45,136 nucleotides of DNA from Fidelibacterota bacterium 408169 (GTDB lineage: Bacteria > Fidelibacterota > Marinisomatia > Marinisomatales > TCS55). Below, piece after piece: positions 6,938 through 16,066 of this stretch. Position 1 is the first letter of the stretch; every line of letters starts with the position of its first letter. Made by a program: the position numbers and the translations under genes. The stretch is from positions 1-45,136 of the forward strand of contig NNSG01000014.1 of the NCBI GenBank assembly GCA_002256485.1, in the 5' to 3' direction. The notes beneath the pieces are model-generated. The model was not told the DNA's origin and ran no database searches. It was given only the letters and a program-made list of their open reading frames with translations.

Positions 6938-9172
6938 ATGAACGTTAAAAAAACTCAACTACGTGTAGATATAACGAATTATATATCTGAACACCCCAAC
7001 GCTGAAATAAAGACGATTGCTGATCACTTTGATCTTCAGAAACACGCGTTATACTATCATATTAAATTACTTCTCAATAATAGTGATATTTATATCTCTA
7101 AAACAGAGATTGTTAATGGAATTGAGAAAAAATACTACTCTGTATGGGATGATGATCAAGATACTAATATAGATTATAATGAAGAAGAAAGTGAAAATAT
7201 ATTAAACGTTAAAACTATAACTCCTCATACCACTGAACCTATACAGGTTGAAACAACTACTAATAAATCACAGATAAGTCAAAATACTATAAAAAGTTCG
7301 ACTGTTTCCGACGACGATGATGCAAAAGAAATAACTAATATAGAAGATGATAAAGAAGAATTAAACGTTAAAGATTCACATCATGATACATTAAACACTC
7401 AGAAATTTGATAGAACATCAAAAAATCAAAATATCATAGAAGAAATAACTCCATTAGATGCCCCTGATATCGACGATAAACATCTAGTAACCGAACAAGA
7501 AATATCTGATCAAAAACACATTATTACTGAAGATATTAGTAATAAAACGAATGAAAAAGAGATCTCTACTCCAATTATAGAGGACTTGACAAAAGATAAA
7601 GAGGAAAAAAAGAAGAAATTTAACATTAAAATATCATCTTTATTCAAATCAAGATTTTTTAAATTTAAGAAAAGAAAAAATTCAAAAACATTTTCTGAAA
7701 AAATATCTGAATTAATATCTTTATTTAAAAATAAGAAAATATTAGAACTCGATGTTTTTGATACTTTTACTAGCAGGACCTTATTAATTAATCGAAATAC
7801 TATTATATCATTTCAGAATAATAAAGATCAAAACAAATTTCATATAATTGATAAAGAGCAATTAAATACTCTTATTGCAAACAAAAAAAATAAAATAGCG
7901 GTTATAGACGAGGACCTTTTAGATAATCATGAGAAAATTGAGTCAATATTAAATAAAAGAAAACAACAAGAATTATTTCTGGAAAAATATATTTCTCGAA
8001 AATATAATTTTGATAAGGATGATATCTATTATACATACGAGGTAAACAATACTCTCCAAAAAAATAATTATGAATTAAATACATTATTCACAAAAAAAAG
8101 CTATTTATCTCCATTTCTTGAAATGCTTGAAAAGCCTGAAATACCAAATAATATTTATTTTATGTCTTTTGCAGGCATTTTTAGCAGGTATAATCAACGT
8201 ATACTAAAAAATACTGCTGTAACGCTCTACGTTTATGCAGGAAAGAAGGATTGTGTTGTTACGTTGTTAGAACGTGGAAATATTATTGCTCATAGAAAAA
8301 TTTTAATTAGTAACCGTGAGCTAGACAGGAAAACCTACAGAAGGGAAGTTATCAATAGGCTCACTAAAACAATTGAGATTTTTAGTGATGATTTTGATTC
8401 GACTCATGATACATTTTCTAAATGTGAAAAAATATTATTTTGCGGCCCAAATTTATCACAGTCTATTGTTGATGAGGTAAGCGACAAATTTAATGTGCAG
8501 TGTGAAGTTATAGAGGGTATACTGCCAAATAACGATGAAGATGCAAAAATAAATGATTATATCCCAACGTTAAAGTTTATATCAAAATCATTATCAAATT
8601 TAGGGAATCATCATTACGTCTTTGATCAAAAGAAAAAGAAAATATATAGATTAAATAGAATTAAAAAAATACTTGCTTATGTATCATTAATACTGTTTCT
8701 ATCGTTGATTGTCATAAATATTAAAGTGTATGAGCAAAAAATGATTTCAACATATAATTTAGATATAGAAACCACTTCTTTTAATTCTAATATAGAACTC
8801 ATAAAAAAAATTGAAACGAATCTTCAAAATAATATACAAAAACGACATTTTGATAATTATTTGAATAATATCTATTTAAATAAGAAGAATATTAAAAAAA
8901 TCCTCTTATTTATGAATTCTGATATTTTTGATTATTTACAGATCAATAGTTTAGATATAGAAACTACTAATCATGATGAGATAGATATAAAGAATCAAAA
9001 AATATATATATCGGGATCAATAAATGATTTAAAACCTGAAGCACTTTTAGAATCAAAAAACATTCAAAATGCGCTTAGTGATATAAGTTTTTTAACAGAT
9101 ATTGAGTTAAAGACGAGTAATTACCAGAAAGGCAGATTGCCAATAACTATCATTATGGAGATTAAAAATTGA
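6938..9172 (+). CDS. Winged-helix / PilM-GspL-like / PilN-like fusion protein
   Basis: The protein has 744 residues. Residues ~5-70 form a winged-helix DNA-binding domain (IKTIADHFDLQKHALYYHIK as helix-turn-helix, then a wing with NGIEKKYYSVW). Residues ~75-250 are a very acidic, then basic, low-complexity linker. Residues ~265-560 look like the actin-like cytoplasmic domain of PilM/GspL (TLYVYAGKKDCVVTLLERGN, ILFCGPNLSQSIVDEV). A single membrane segment lies at ~583-600 (ILAYVSLILFLSLIVINIKVY), and a periplasmic PilN/GspL-type domain fills the rest. It heads the secretion/pilus operon and overlaps the next gene by TTGA. In known systems this protein links the ATPase to the inner-membrane platform. 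The DNA-binding domain is unusual. The gene is much more AT-rich than later genes. Confidence 0.75.
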   Translation: MNVKKTQLRVDITNYISEHPNAEIKTIADHFDLQKHALYYHIKLLLNNSDIYISKTEIVNGIEKKYYSVWDDDQDTNIDYNEEESENILNVKTITPHTTEPIQVETTTNKSQISQNTIKSSTVSDDDDAKEITNIEDDKEELNVKDSHHDTLNTQKFDRTSKNQNIIEEITPLDAPDIDDKHLVTEQEISDQKHIITEDISNKTNEKEISTPIIEDLTKDKEEKKKKFNIKISSLFKSRFFKFKKRKNSKTFSEKISELISLFKNKKILELDVFDTFTSRTLLINRNTIISFQNNKDQNKFHIIDKEQLNTLIANKKNKIAVIDEDLLDNHEKIESILNKRKQQELFLEKYISRKYNFDKDDIYYTYEVNNTLQKNNYELNTLFTKKSYLSPFLEMLEKPEIPNNIYFMSFAGIFSRYNQRILKNTAVTLYVYAGKKDCVVTLLERGNIIAHRKILISNRELDRKTYRREVINRLTKTIEIFSDDFDSTHDTFSKCEKILFCGPNLSQSIVDEVSDKFNVQCEVIEGILPNNDEDAKINDYIPTLKFISKSLSNLGNHHYVFDQKKKKIYRLNRIKKILAYVSLILFLSLIVINIKVYEQKMISTYNLDIETTSFNSNIELIKKIETNLQNNIQKRHFDNYLNNIYLNKKNIKKILLFMNSDIFDYLQINSLDIETTNHDEIDIKNQKIYISGSINDLKPEALLESKNIQNALSDISFLTDIELKTSNYQKGRLPITIIMEIKN

Positions 9173-9705
9173 AATTTTTAAAAAATAATATTTATCTCAT
9201 AATTTTCAATACTGTCAATGTTGTATTAATAAGCTATCTATTTTACAATTATAATAATATAAACAATAATAATGAGCACGTATCAACGCTTAATAATACA
9301 AATAACAAAAATTCCATATACCTTACCAAAATAACTGAACTACAGAGTAAAAATAGCTCCTCATTTACACATTACAATAACTTTATGGATGACTATATTT
9401 TTGATAGTCCTACCGAGGCATTAATATTAAGAGAATTTTTCCAGAATAAGGGAATAGAATTACCAGAATATGAAATCAAACAGGAAAAAAAGCCACTAAT
9501 GGAAATTGAAGGAAACAGTGTCCATTATTTGCAGTTGATGTATCGATTCAATGATATAAAATTCAAAGATGGTGTTTCAATAATTGAACACATTTCTAAT
9601 AATAATAAATACGACTTTCTCAACAATATTTCGATTAACAGAAAAAATAATAATTCAATATCTATGTCATTTATCTATTCGAATATGGGTATCCTGGTCG
9701 ATTAG
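9169..9705 (+). CDS. PilO/GspM-like inner-membrane assembly protein
   Basis: The protein has 178 residues and a TTG start overlapping the preceding stop (TTGA). It is a bitopic membrane protein with one N-terminal transmembrane helix (IYLIIFNTVNVVLISYLFY), an Asn-rich helical stretch, then a small alpha/beta periplasmic domain at ~75-178. The order (PilM/N fusion, this gene, PilP-like, secretin) is that of pilMNOPQ, which supports PilO/GspM as the identity. Sequence alone would not. PilO pairs with PilN through the coiled coil and ferredoxin-like domain. The gene is extremely AT-rich. Confidence 0.65.
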   Translation: MKFLKNNIYLIIFNTVNVVLISYLFYNYNNINNNNEHVSTLNNTNNKNSIYLTKITELQSKNSSSFTHYNNFMDDYIFDSPTEALILREFFQNKGIELPEYEIKQEKKPLMEIEGNSVHYLQLMYRFNDIKFKDGVSIIEHISNNNKYDFLNNISINRKNNNSISMSFIYSNMGILVD

Positions 9706-9707
9706 TC

Positions 9708-10124
9708 ATGCAATCCAGAGAAAAAATATTATTATTTATTTTTTTAATTATATCCACTACGAGCGGTATTAGATATGCGTTATCAAATTTTAATACTAAA
9801 GATGTTAAAGCAGATTTACCTGTCTATGAATTAAAAGATCTCACTAAATATATTAACAGTAATGATCTTATTAATTTAACAGAGATTGATATTGAGGATG
9901 ATCAGGTTATCAATTTTTTTAATAAACAAGCTGAAGAAATAGAAATTACCATGCTGGATCCAATTTTGGATGAAATAATAATCGGGCCAAACGGTTATGC
10001 TGCAATCATTAATGGAAATTTTTATATAGAAAATGAATACGTTGGTGGTTATTTAATCAAAAAAATCAATGAAGATAATGTTGTTCTTGAGATGGAAGAA
10101 AAATCATTAATTATTAGGAGATAA
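9708..10124 (+). CDS. PilP/GspC-like periplasmic linker
   Basis: The protein has 138 residues. An N-terminal membrane anchor (ILLFIFLIISTTSGI) is followed by a helical spacer and a C-terminal small beta domain at ~95-138. That domain has the PilP/GspC homology-region pattern: AIINGNFYIENEYVGGYLIK, then VVLEMEEKSLII. In T4P and T2SS this domain binds the N0/N1 domains of the secretin and couples the inner and outer membrane complexes. It lies 2 nt after the PilO-like gene and 2 nt before the secretin gene. Confidence 0.7.
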   Translation: MQSREKILLFIFLIISTTSGIRYALSNFNTKDVKADLPVYELKDLTKYINSNDLINLTEIDIEDDQVINFFNKQAEEIEITMLDPILDEIIIGPNGYAAIINGNFYIENEYVGGYLIKKINEDNVVLEMEEKSLIIRR

Positions 10125-10126
10125 CT

Positions 10127-11680
10127 ATGTTAAAAAAATTGAAAAAATGTATATTATTATTGCAGATAGTTTTTCTTTTTGGAGAGGTACCAAAAATATC
10201 TTTTTCCGAAACAGACTCGATTGTTACCATAACAACATCATTAAACTTTATAGATGAGATCGAAACAGATTACGATATTAATAATTCCCTGTTTCTGGTA
10301 CGATATGAAACGGATGAGGAGGTATACGATGAACGATTCAATACTGATTATAATGGAAAGAATATTTATAGGGTCAGTTTTATGCCTGAAACGGATGAAA
10401 AAGGAGTCATAAAATACTATTTTAAAAAATTGCCATTCATAAACTTCTATCACTCAGATTCAACATTAGTTTTATCTTACGAAAAAGAGCAGTTTAAAGC
10501 TATTGATACAGTTACTGAAATTCATGATATTATTCCTGACACTATTATTTCTGTAAATTTTAATTCCGTAGCTATTTCAGATGTATTTAAGACCTTATCA
10601 TTCAGATACGGAATGAATTTGATGAACAATAGCACCAATGAAAATTCAATAACCATGAACGCGGGAGGTATTTCCTTAAAGAACCTATTTTACTCCATTT
10701 TAGAGTCGAACAACATGACCTCCGTTGTTGTTGATAATATAATTATTTTATCAGATACTGAAACGTTAATTAATTCAAAAATTGGTTTAAAAACTGATAT
10801 TATTCAATTGAATTATATCAGCTCTAAAATAGCAGTTGAAAGTTTTGTTGACCAGTTGTCTGAAAGAGGATCAATGAAACCTTTGATTTTGGGCCAAACT
10901 TCAAACAAAGTAATTATCACAGATACCCATGAGAAAATTGAATTAATTAAAGAATTAGTATCCCTGATAGATGTCAAGCCAAAGCAGATAAATATTGCTG
11001 TAAAATTCATTGAAACAAGCCTCCAAGAGGATGAAAGGCTTGGTATAGATTGGACCACCAGGGCAACAATGGAAGGTCCCGCTACCGTTTCAGACTCCTC
11101 ACTTATGGAGATAGGTATTGGTAACTGGGAATCATTTGCCATGGCAAAACTAGACCTGCCTCTGTATCAGATTATCATAGACGCGCTGGAGAGTGACAAC
11201 TACACTCAGCTGTTACAGGAGCCCCAGGTGACAACATTTGATAATCATGAAGCAACAGTCAATATTGGTACATCTTTACCCGTTCTGGTGCCTCAGGGAG
11301 AGGGGAGTGTCTTTGGGACAAACCCTTATACATTTCAAAATGTCAGTGTAAATATCAGCTTAAAGGTTACACCAACTGTTAGTTCAAACAATGAAATTAA
11401 GATGGCTATCTCTACCAATGTTTCAGCAATCATTAATTTTGTTGGGCCAGACAAAGACCGACCAGTGGTAAGTACTCGATCAGCAAATACTAATGTACTC
11501 ATAGGCGATCAGGAAACCCTTTTAATTGGAGGCCTGATTATTGATGACTTCAGCGACTCAATGGGTAAAGTACCATTATTGAGTAAAATACCATTATTAA
11601 AGTATTTTTTTACAATGAAAACAAAAACCGATACGCAACGAGAGCTTCTAATTTTTATTACTCCCTCAATAATTGGATAG
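10127..11680 (+). CDS. gspD: Secretin (GspD/PilQ family)
   Basis: This 517-residue protein forms the outer-membrane gated channel. It has a signal peptide at ~1-28, an N-terminal AMIN-like or divergent domain to ~130, an STN/N0-like domain at ~138-205 (TIISVNFNSVAISDVFKTL), and an N1/N3-like ring domain at ~220-285 ending in SNKVIITDTHEKIELIKELV. The C-terminal secretin domain runs from ~290 to 515. It contains QINIAVKFIETS, GTSLPVLVP, STRSANTNVLIGDQETLLIGG, VPLLSKIPLLKYFF and ELLIFITPSII, all canonical. It is shorter than classical GspD (~650) because it has fewer N-domains, and resembles compact PilQ. It belongs to the same operon as its PilP-like partner. Confidence 0.95.
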   Translation: MLKKLKKCILLLQIVFLFGEVPKISFSETDSIVTITTSLNFIDEIETDYDINNSLFLVRYETDEEVYDERFNTDYNGKNIYRVSFMPETDEKGVIKYYFKKLPFINFYHSDSTLVLSYEKEQFKAIDTVTEIHDIIPDTIISVNFNSVAISDVFKTLSFRYGMNLMNNSTNENSITMNAGGISLKNLFYSILESNNMTSVVVDNIIILSDTETLINSKIGLKTDIIQLNYISSKIAVESFVDQLSERGSMKPLILGQTSNKVIITDTHEKIELIKELVSLIDVKPKQINIAVKFIETSLQEDERLGIDWTTRATMEGPATVSDSSLMEIGIGNWESFAMAKLDLPLYQIIIDALESDNYTQLLQEPQVTTFDNHEATVNIGTSLPVLVPQGEGSVFGTNPYTFQNVSVNISLKVTPTVSSNNEIKMAISTNVSAIINFVGPDKDRPVVSTRSANTNVLIGDQETLLIGGLIIDDFSDSMGKVPLLSKIPLLKYFFTMKTKTDTQRELLIFITPSIIG

Positions 11681-11684
11681 TGAC

Positions 11685-12035
11685 ATGATAATCCATATTA
11701 TAAGCAATGATGATTTTTTTAGTCGGGAGTTAATGATGGGTCTGGGTAGTGAGGTGAACATTGAGATTAGTACCAATAGCCTTATGGCAATAAATGAGAT
11801 CAGAAAAGAATCTCCTCATGTAGTTATCTTGGATAATGATTCGGATGGGCTTAACCCATTGGTCTTTACAAAGCTTGTAAAAAGAGATAGAGGCCTGGAA
11901 AAGATTAGGATATTTTTTGTTATAAATGATGAAAACTTCGTGGACGATAGTCAATATCAATTTGATGGAGTCTTTGCAAAAAATAATAATGTTAGTTTGC
12001 TTATAGATTCGCTCAATAAAAATGAAAACAAATAG
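11685..12035 (+). CDS. Receiver-like (REC) domain protein
   Basis: The protein has ~116 residues. The ATG at 11685, 4 nt after the secretin stop with GGAT upstream, is preferred over an in-frame TTG at 11673 inside the secretin gene. It has a CheY-like alternation: an acidic pair (SNDD) after strand 1, a candidate phospho-acceptor in HVVILDNDSDGLNP, and the late Lys in GVFAKNN. The usual Thr/Ser after strand 4 is replaced (FFVINDENF), so phosphorylation switching may be altered. Its end overlaps the GspE-like gene by 14 bp. A free-standing receiver between secretin and ATPase suggests a regulator or scaffold of assembly. The exact role is unknown. Confidence 0.75.
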   Translation: MIIHIISNDDFFSRELMMGLGSEVNIEISTNSLMAINEIRKESPHVVILDNDSDGLNPLVFTKLVKRDRGLEKIRIFFVINDENFVDDSQYQFDGVFAKNNNVSLLIDSLNKNENK

Positions 12036-13656
12036 ATTAAAGAAACATCATAACCTGCTGGGCGAGTCCTTAAAATCTCAGGGTAAGCTTAATGAACAGC
12101 AGATAGAGAGTATTCTCTCATACAATGGCGAGGATGAATTGTTGTTCGGTGAAATAGCAATAAAGCTGGGCTATGTAAGTGAATTTGATATTCTTAAGGG
12201 TCTATCGGACCAGCAAATGGTCCCATGTGTGGATTTAAATAATTTTAATGTAGATCATATTGCGGTAAAGTTTCTGGATAAGGACACAGCAAGAAAACTC
12301 CTAGCGATACCCTTATTCGAGGTTGAAGATATACTTGCTGTTGGTTTATCGGATGCGTCTGACATTGATATCCTAGATGAGCTCGAAATTAAAACTGGAA
12401 AAACTATTCAGGCGGTACTCTGCTCTAAAGAAGCATTAAAAAATATTATTCAAAGTTCTTACTCAATTGATCTGATGGATAATGAAGACCTTGATGATAA
12501 AGATGATTCAGTTGTGATTGAACTGGTTCAAAGAATTATAGAGGAAGCTGTTGAATCCGATGCCAGTGACATACACATACAGCCATCAGAGTTTGAATTG
12601 GATATTCGATTTCGTATAGATGGCGTGTTACAATCAATTATGGTAATGCCGAATTATCGAGTGAAAGCCATCAGCTCTAGGTTAAAGGTAATGTCAAACC
12701 TTGACATAGCTGAATCGAGAAAACCTCAAGATGGTCGGTTTAAGCACCAGATGCCATCGGGAAAGGTTTTTGACTTTAGAATTTCAACCTATCCCACAGA
12801 ATATGGCGAAAAAACAGTTATGAGAATTTTGGACCCGAGCAAGGGGCAGATATCTCTAGATAAATTAGGGTTTTCTCCGATCACACTAAAGAAGTGGCAA
12901 AATGCGATCGCAAATTCAACAGGAATTATTTTAGTTACCGGGCCCACTGGTAGCGGAAAATCAACGACATTATATGCAACATTGAGTATTCTAAATTCCC
13001 CAGATGTAAATATAATAACAGTAGAAGATCCTGTTGAGTATAATATGAAAGGAATAGCTCAGGGTCAGCTCAATGAAAAAGCAGGTATGACATTCGCGGC
13101 GGCCTTGAGCTCTATGTTGAGACAAGATCCAGATATAATTATGGTAGGTGAAATGAGAGACGTAGCTACGATAGAATTAGCTGTACGTGCAGCTCTTACG
13201 GGGCACCTTGTTTTGAGTACGTTGCATACGAATGATACTGCTTCTTCCTATTCTAGGCTCCTTGATATGGGAATGGATCCGTTTCTTGTCACGGCAACAG
13301 TCCGAGCAATAATCGCACAACGATTAATCAGAAAAGTATGTCAAACATGCAAGAAGCAAAGAAAGGTCAATGAAAAAGAAATAGAAAACCTTGGCTTTGA
13401 AGAGAATGATCACATTTATTCTGCAGATCCAGAGGGATGTCAAAATTGTGGTAGTAAGGGATATAAGGGCCGAGCAGGTCTTTATGAACTGCTGATCCCG
13501 AGCCAGGAGATTAATAGTCTAGTAAATGATAGAAGGCCGGATAATGAGATAAAGGCACAGGCGATAGAAGATGGCATGATGACTCTTTCTGATGAAGCAA
13601 GATCTATGGTAATGAGCGGAACAACCTCTATTGAAGAAATTTCCAGAGTGTTGTAG
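12022..13656 (+). CDS. gspE: Secretion/pilus assembly ATPase (GspE/PilB)
   Basis: This 544-residue cytoplasmic hexameric ATPase powers pseudopilus extension. An MshEN/GspE N-terminal domain (~10-150) is followed by the NTPase core. Walker A GPTGSGKS is at 307-314, the Asp box VEDPVEY at ~334-340, Walker B DIIMVGEMRD at ~371-380, and the His box STLHTND at ~399-405. A tetracysteine zinc site (C440, C443, C473, C476) follows, as in GspE/PilB extension ATPases and unlike PilT. Every catalytic motif is intact. It lies between the receiver gene (14-bp overlap) and the platform gene, whose GTG start overlaps the last base of its stop. Confidence 0.97.
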   Translation: MKTNRLKKHHNLLGESLKSQGKLNEQQIESILSYNGEDELLFGEIAIKLGYVSEFDILKGLSDQQMVPCVDLNNFNVDHIAVKFLDKDTARKLLAIPLFEVEDILAVGLSDASDIDILDELEIKTGKTIQAVLCSKEALKNIIQSSYSIDLMDNEDLDDKDDSVVIELVQRIIEEAVESDASDIHIQPSEFELDIRFRIDGVLQSIMVMPNYRVKAISSRLKVMSNLDIAESRKPQDGRFKHQMPSGKVFDFRISTYPTEYGEKTVMRILDPSKGQISLDKLGFSPITLKKWQNAIANSTGIILVTGPTGSGKSTTLYATLSILNSPDVNIITVEDPVEYNMKGIAQGQLNEKAGMTFAAALSSMLRQDPDIIMVGEMRDVATIELAVRAALTGHLVLSTLHTNDTASSYSRLLDMGMDPFLVTATVRAIIAQRLIRKVCQTCKKQRKVNEKEIENLGFEENDHIYSADPEGCQNCGSKGYKGRAGLYELLIPSQEINSLVNDRRPDNEIKAQAIEDGMMTLSDEARSMVMSGTTSIEEISRVL

Positions 13657-14864
13657 TGGCTAAAAAATACAAAGTCCAATTTCTTGATTCAAATGGTAAG
13701 CTGAATAATGTTACTGTAAACGGCAATAGTGAGTTGGAAGTGGAGAATACTCTAAATGCCAGTGGAAATGATGTACTTTCAGTTCATGAGGAAAAGAAAA
13801 GTGCTCTAAATATTCAGCTAGGTGAAACAGTTAAGCTTCAGGATAAAACAAATTTTTTCCAGCAACTACAAACCATGTTAAGCTCTGGGGTCGCTCTAGT
13901 AAGCTCAATTGAAATTATTTCAAACCAGATCAAGAACACAGTTTTCAAGGAAGCCATCGATGAAATAATTTCCTCACTTAAGCAGGGTAATTCATTTTCA
14001 GAATCATTGAAAAAACATCCCAAAATATTTGATAATATCACAATTTCTATGGTAGAAGCTGGCGAAAAAGGCGGTATCCTTGATGCAATGCTTGAGGAAT
14101 TAGTAAAGAGTCTTAAGCAGGATGTTGAGATTGAGGATAATGTAAAAAAAGCGACCAGATATCCCAAGATCGTTGGATCTATCATGGTGATTGCAATGTA
14201 TGTAGTGATGACAAAAGTGATTCCCACATTTACAGGGATATTGGTCAATTCAGGCACTGAAATCCCGGCGCTTACGCAGGGAATACTAAATTTCAGTGAT
14301 TTTTTAAGTTCAAACACCCTAGCTATTTTGGTTGTAGGCGCGCTCATTTTTGGCTCGACCTATTTCTACAAGAAAACCGATAACGGTAGGCTCTTTTTTG
14401 ACAAGCTTGCACTAAAGAATCCTATATACAAGAATATTACTGTCTCATCTATAAATTTAAGGATAACAAAAATATTAGGTACTCTCCTGAAGTTTGGTGT
14501 GCCACTCAAGGAATCACTGATGGTAGTGAAAAACGTAGCTAATAATTCAATCTATCTTCACGCGATTGACAAAATAGCTAACGATATAGAAACCGGTAAA
14601 AGTGTCTCTATATCCATGACAGAATCAGGAGTGTTTTCAGATTATTTGTGCAGCATGGTTGGTGTGGGTGAAGAGATCGGTGCGTTGGATAAAATGCTAC
14701 TATCTGCGTCCGACTACTATGAAATTGAATTAAACAACGCCACCGATGGATTATCTGCATCTATTGAGCCAATTATTACTGTGGTGATGGGATTATTCAT
14801 CGCGATGTTTGTTGGTAGCGTTTTTATGCCCATGTTCAAGATGTATGAAAATATATCTATGTAA
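13656..14864 (+). CDS. gspF: Inner-membrane platform protein (GspF/PilC)
   Basis: The protein has 402 residues and a GTG start overlapping the previous stop by one base. A short N-terminal region resembles the PilC/GspF cytoplasmic lead. Two T2SSF repeats follow, at ~65-190 and ~270-395, with FFQQLQTMLSSGVALVSSIEI and KILGTLLKFGVPLKESLMVV as the matching helices. The repeats carry the usual G-E-K-G-G and G-E-E-I-G-A turns (MVEAGEKGGILDAML; GVGEEIGALDKML). Membrane segments lie at ~170-195, ~220-240 and ~365-395. It is the rotary platform for GspE. The 100 nt downstream have no gene and lead to the major pseudopilin. Confidence 0.95.
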   Translation: MAKKYKVQFLDSNGKLNNVTVNGNSELEVENTLNASGNDVLSVHEEKKSALNIQLGETVKLQDKTNFFQQLQTMLSSGVALVSSIEIISNQIKNTVFKEAIDEIISSLKQGNSFSESLKKHPKIFDNITISMVEAGEKGGILDAMLEELVKSLKQDVEIEDNVKKATRYPKIVGSIMVIAMYVVMTKVIPTFTGILVNSGTEIPALTQGILNFSDFLSSNTLAILVVGALIFGSTYFYKKTDNGRLFFDKLALKNPIYKNITVSSINLRITKILGTLLKFGVPLKESLMVVKNVANNSIYLHAIDKIANDIETGKSVSISMTESGVFSDYLCSMVGVGEEIGALDKMLLSASDYYEIELNNATDGLSASIEPIITVVMGLFIAMFVGSVFMPMFKMYENISM

Positions 14865-14964
14865 ATTTTCTGATAATTGTTAAAATGAGATAACGAATAT
14901 AGAAACGAATACTATTTCTTTGTCAAAAGATTAAGATTACAGTATTTTATAGAAGGAGTGAAAA

Positions 14965-15534
14965 ATGATTAACAAGCTTAACAATAAAAGAATGAGTAGT
15001 GGTTTCACGCTAATTGAATTGATTATTGTGATCGCTATTATTGGAATTTTAGCCACCTTGGCTGTTCCTGCATTTAATAATGCTACACGAACATCAAAAG
15101 TAGCTTCCGCACGTGCGCTGGCGGCTACCATCAACACGGGAGTGGTTCAGAGTTATATCGAATCTACTATGACGGGAACCGGTGCGTATCCTGCCACAAC
15201 AGGCGCTAATGCTGATGGTAATGCTATGAAATCCCAATTTGTAGATGCGGATATTGCAGCTAATTGGACATTCTCCTATTTAGATGATGAACCCTTCAGG
15301 CATGCAATATGGGCTCTCAATTCGGATGATGATATTATCGTTGTATACTCTTTAGATAGCCAGGGGAATACTGCAACAAACAAAAGGTATAACGCATATT
15401 TTTCTGTTCCAGGTGCTGCTTACACCTCTGTGGGATCTAATGATTTAACACAAGCACAGTTGAACGGTGCTACTGCACCGTCAACTGGCCGAAACGATGA
15501 CGGAGATCGAAATACTCTACCTGATGGTGGATAA
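14965..15534 (+). CDS. gspG: Major pseudopilin (GspG/PilA-like)
   Basis: The protein has 189 residues and a strong AAGGAG Shine-Dalgarno. The class III prepilin signal S-S-G|FTLIELIIVIAIIGILATLA, with the critical Glu at +5, begins at about residue 14 and is followed by the amphipathic helix. The C-terminal domain is Gly/Asn/Asp rich, with DDEPFRHAIWALNSDDDIIVVY and an Asp-rich tail (GRNDDGDRN) that may bind calcium as in GspG. It has its own 5' gap and terminator, consistent with higher expression than the surrounding genes. Cleavage and methylation would need a prepilin peptidase. The one encoded nearby has only the peptidase part. Confidence 0.9.
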   Translation: MINKLNNKRMSSGFTLIELIIVIAIIGILATLAVPAFNNATRTSKVASARALAATINTGVVQSYIESTMTGTGAYPATTGANADGNAMKSQFVDADIAANWTFSYLDDEPFRHAIWALNSDDDIIVVYSLDSQGNTATNKRYNAYFSVPGAAYTSVGSNDLTQAQLNGATAPSTGRNDDGDRNTLPDGG

Positions 15535-15555
15535 TTAATAATACAGCTGAAACAC

Positions 15556-15586
15556 AAAAAGGGCCCTTTTATGAGGGCCTTTTTTG
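15556..15586 (+). terminator. Rho-independent terminator after the major pseudopilin
   Basis: aaaaagggccc-ttttatga-gggcctttttt forms a long stem with one G-T pair and a T-run, 22 nt after the stop. Partial read-through would feed the minor pseudopilin genes. Confidence 0.85.
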
Positions 15587-15601
15587 TTGTGAATCATTTA
15601 T

Positions 15602-16066
15602 ATGAAAAGTAAAGGATACACACTAATAGAGCTCATACTGGTTGTGGCTATAATAAGCATTGTTGCTAGCTCAGCCATTGTACTCATAACCCCAAACGAC
15701 AGGACTATTAGTACCAAAAAGAGTGCTGAAAAATTTATTTCTCACTTACACTATGTTCAGGAAACTGCAATCGCCAATAATACAAACGCTGGTATATATA
15801 TTGTAAAATCTGAAAAAAAATATTTTGCACAAATACAGGATATTTCATCAAGCTCATTTGAAACCCTTCAGCTTCCTCATAATGGCCAGTCCTTTAACTC
15901 GATTGATCTAGAGTTAGAAAGACTCACAACAAATCCATTAATAGTAAATGATACTGTAAAACTTATGTTTTCACCCTGGGGATTATCAGACCGTGATAGT
16001 GAACTAGCATTTGAATTTAATAGTACAACCTTTACTCTCCATGGTATAACGGGTTTTGTGGAATGA
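15602..16066 (+). CDS. Minor pseudopilin (GspH-like)
   Basis: The protein has 154 residues. The prepilin signal K-S-K-G|YTLIELILVVAIISIVASSA has Glu at +5. The rest is compatible with GspH/FimT: helix, then beta strands with FISHLHYVQETAIANNTNAGI, a recurrent GspH pattern of R/Y-x-x-A, and a C-terminal hydrophobic strand. Minor pseudopilins form the tip that primes the pseudopilus. The start follows the terminator by 15 nt. The stop overlaps the next start. Confidence 0.85.
   Translation: MKSKGYTLIELILVVAIISIVASSAIVLITPNDRTISTKKSAEKFISHLHYVQETAIANNTNAGIYIVKSEKKYFAQIQDISSSSFETLQLPHNGQSFNSIDLELERLTTNPLIVNDTVKLMFSPWGLSDRDSELAFEFNSTTFTLHGITGFVE

Noticed and set aside
13838-14347. A 169-codon minus-strand frame opposite gspF
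   Set aside because: The hydrophobic-looking product mirrors the membrane gene on the other strand and has no initiation signal.
14920-14948. TTGTCA-17-TATTTT promoter before the major pseudopilin
   Set aside because: The spacing is good, but the implied transcription start would fall inside the ribosome-binding site. I do not list it as a feature.
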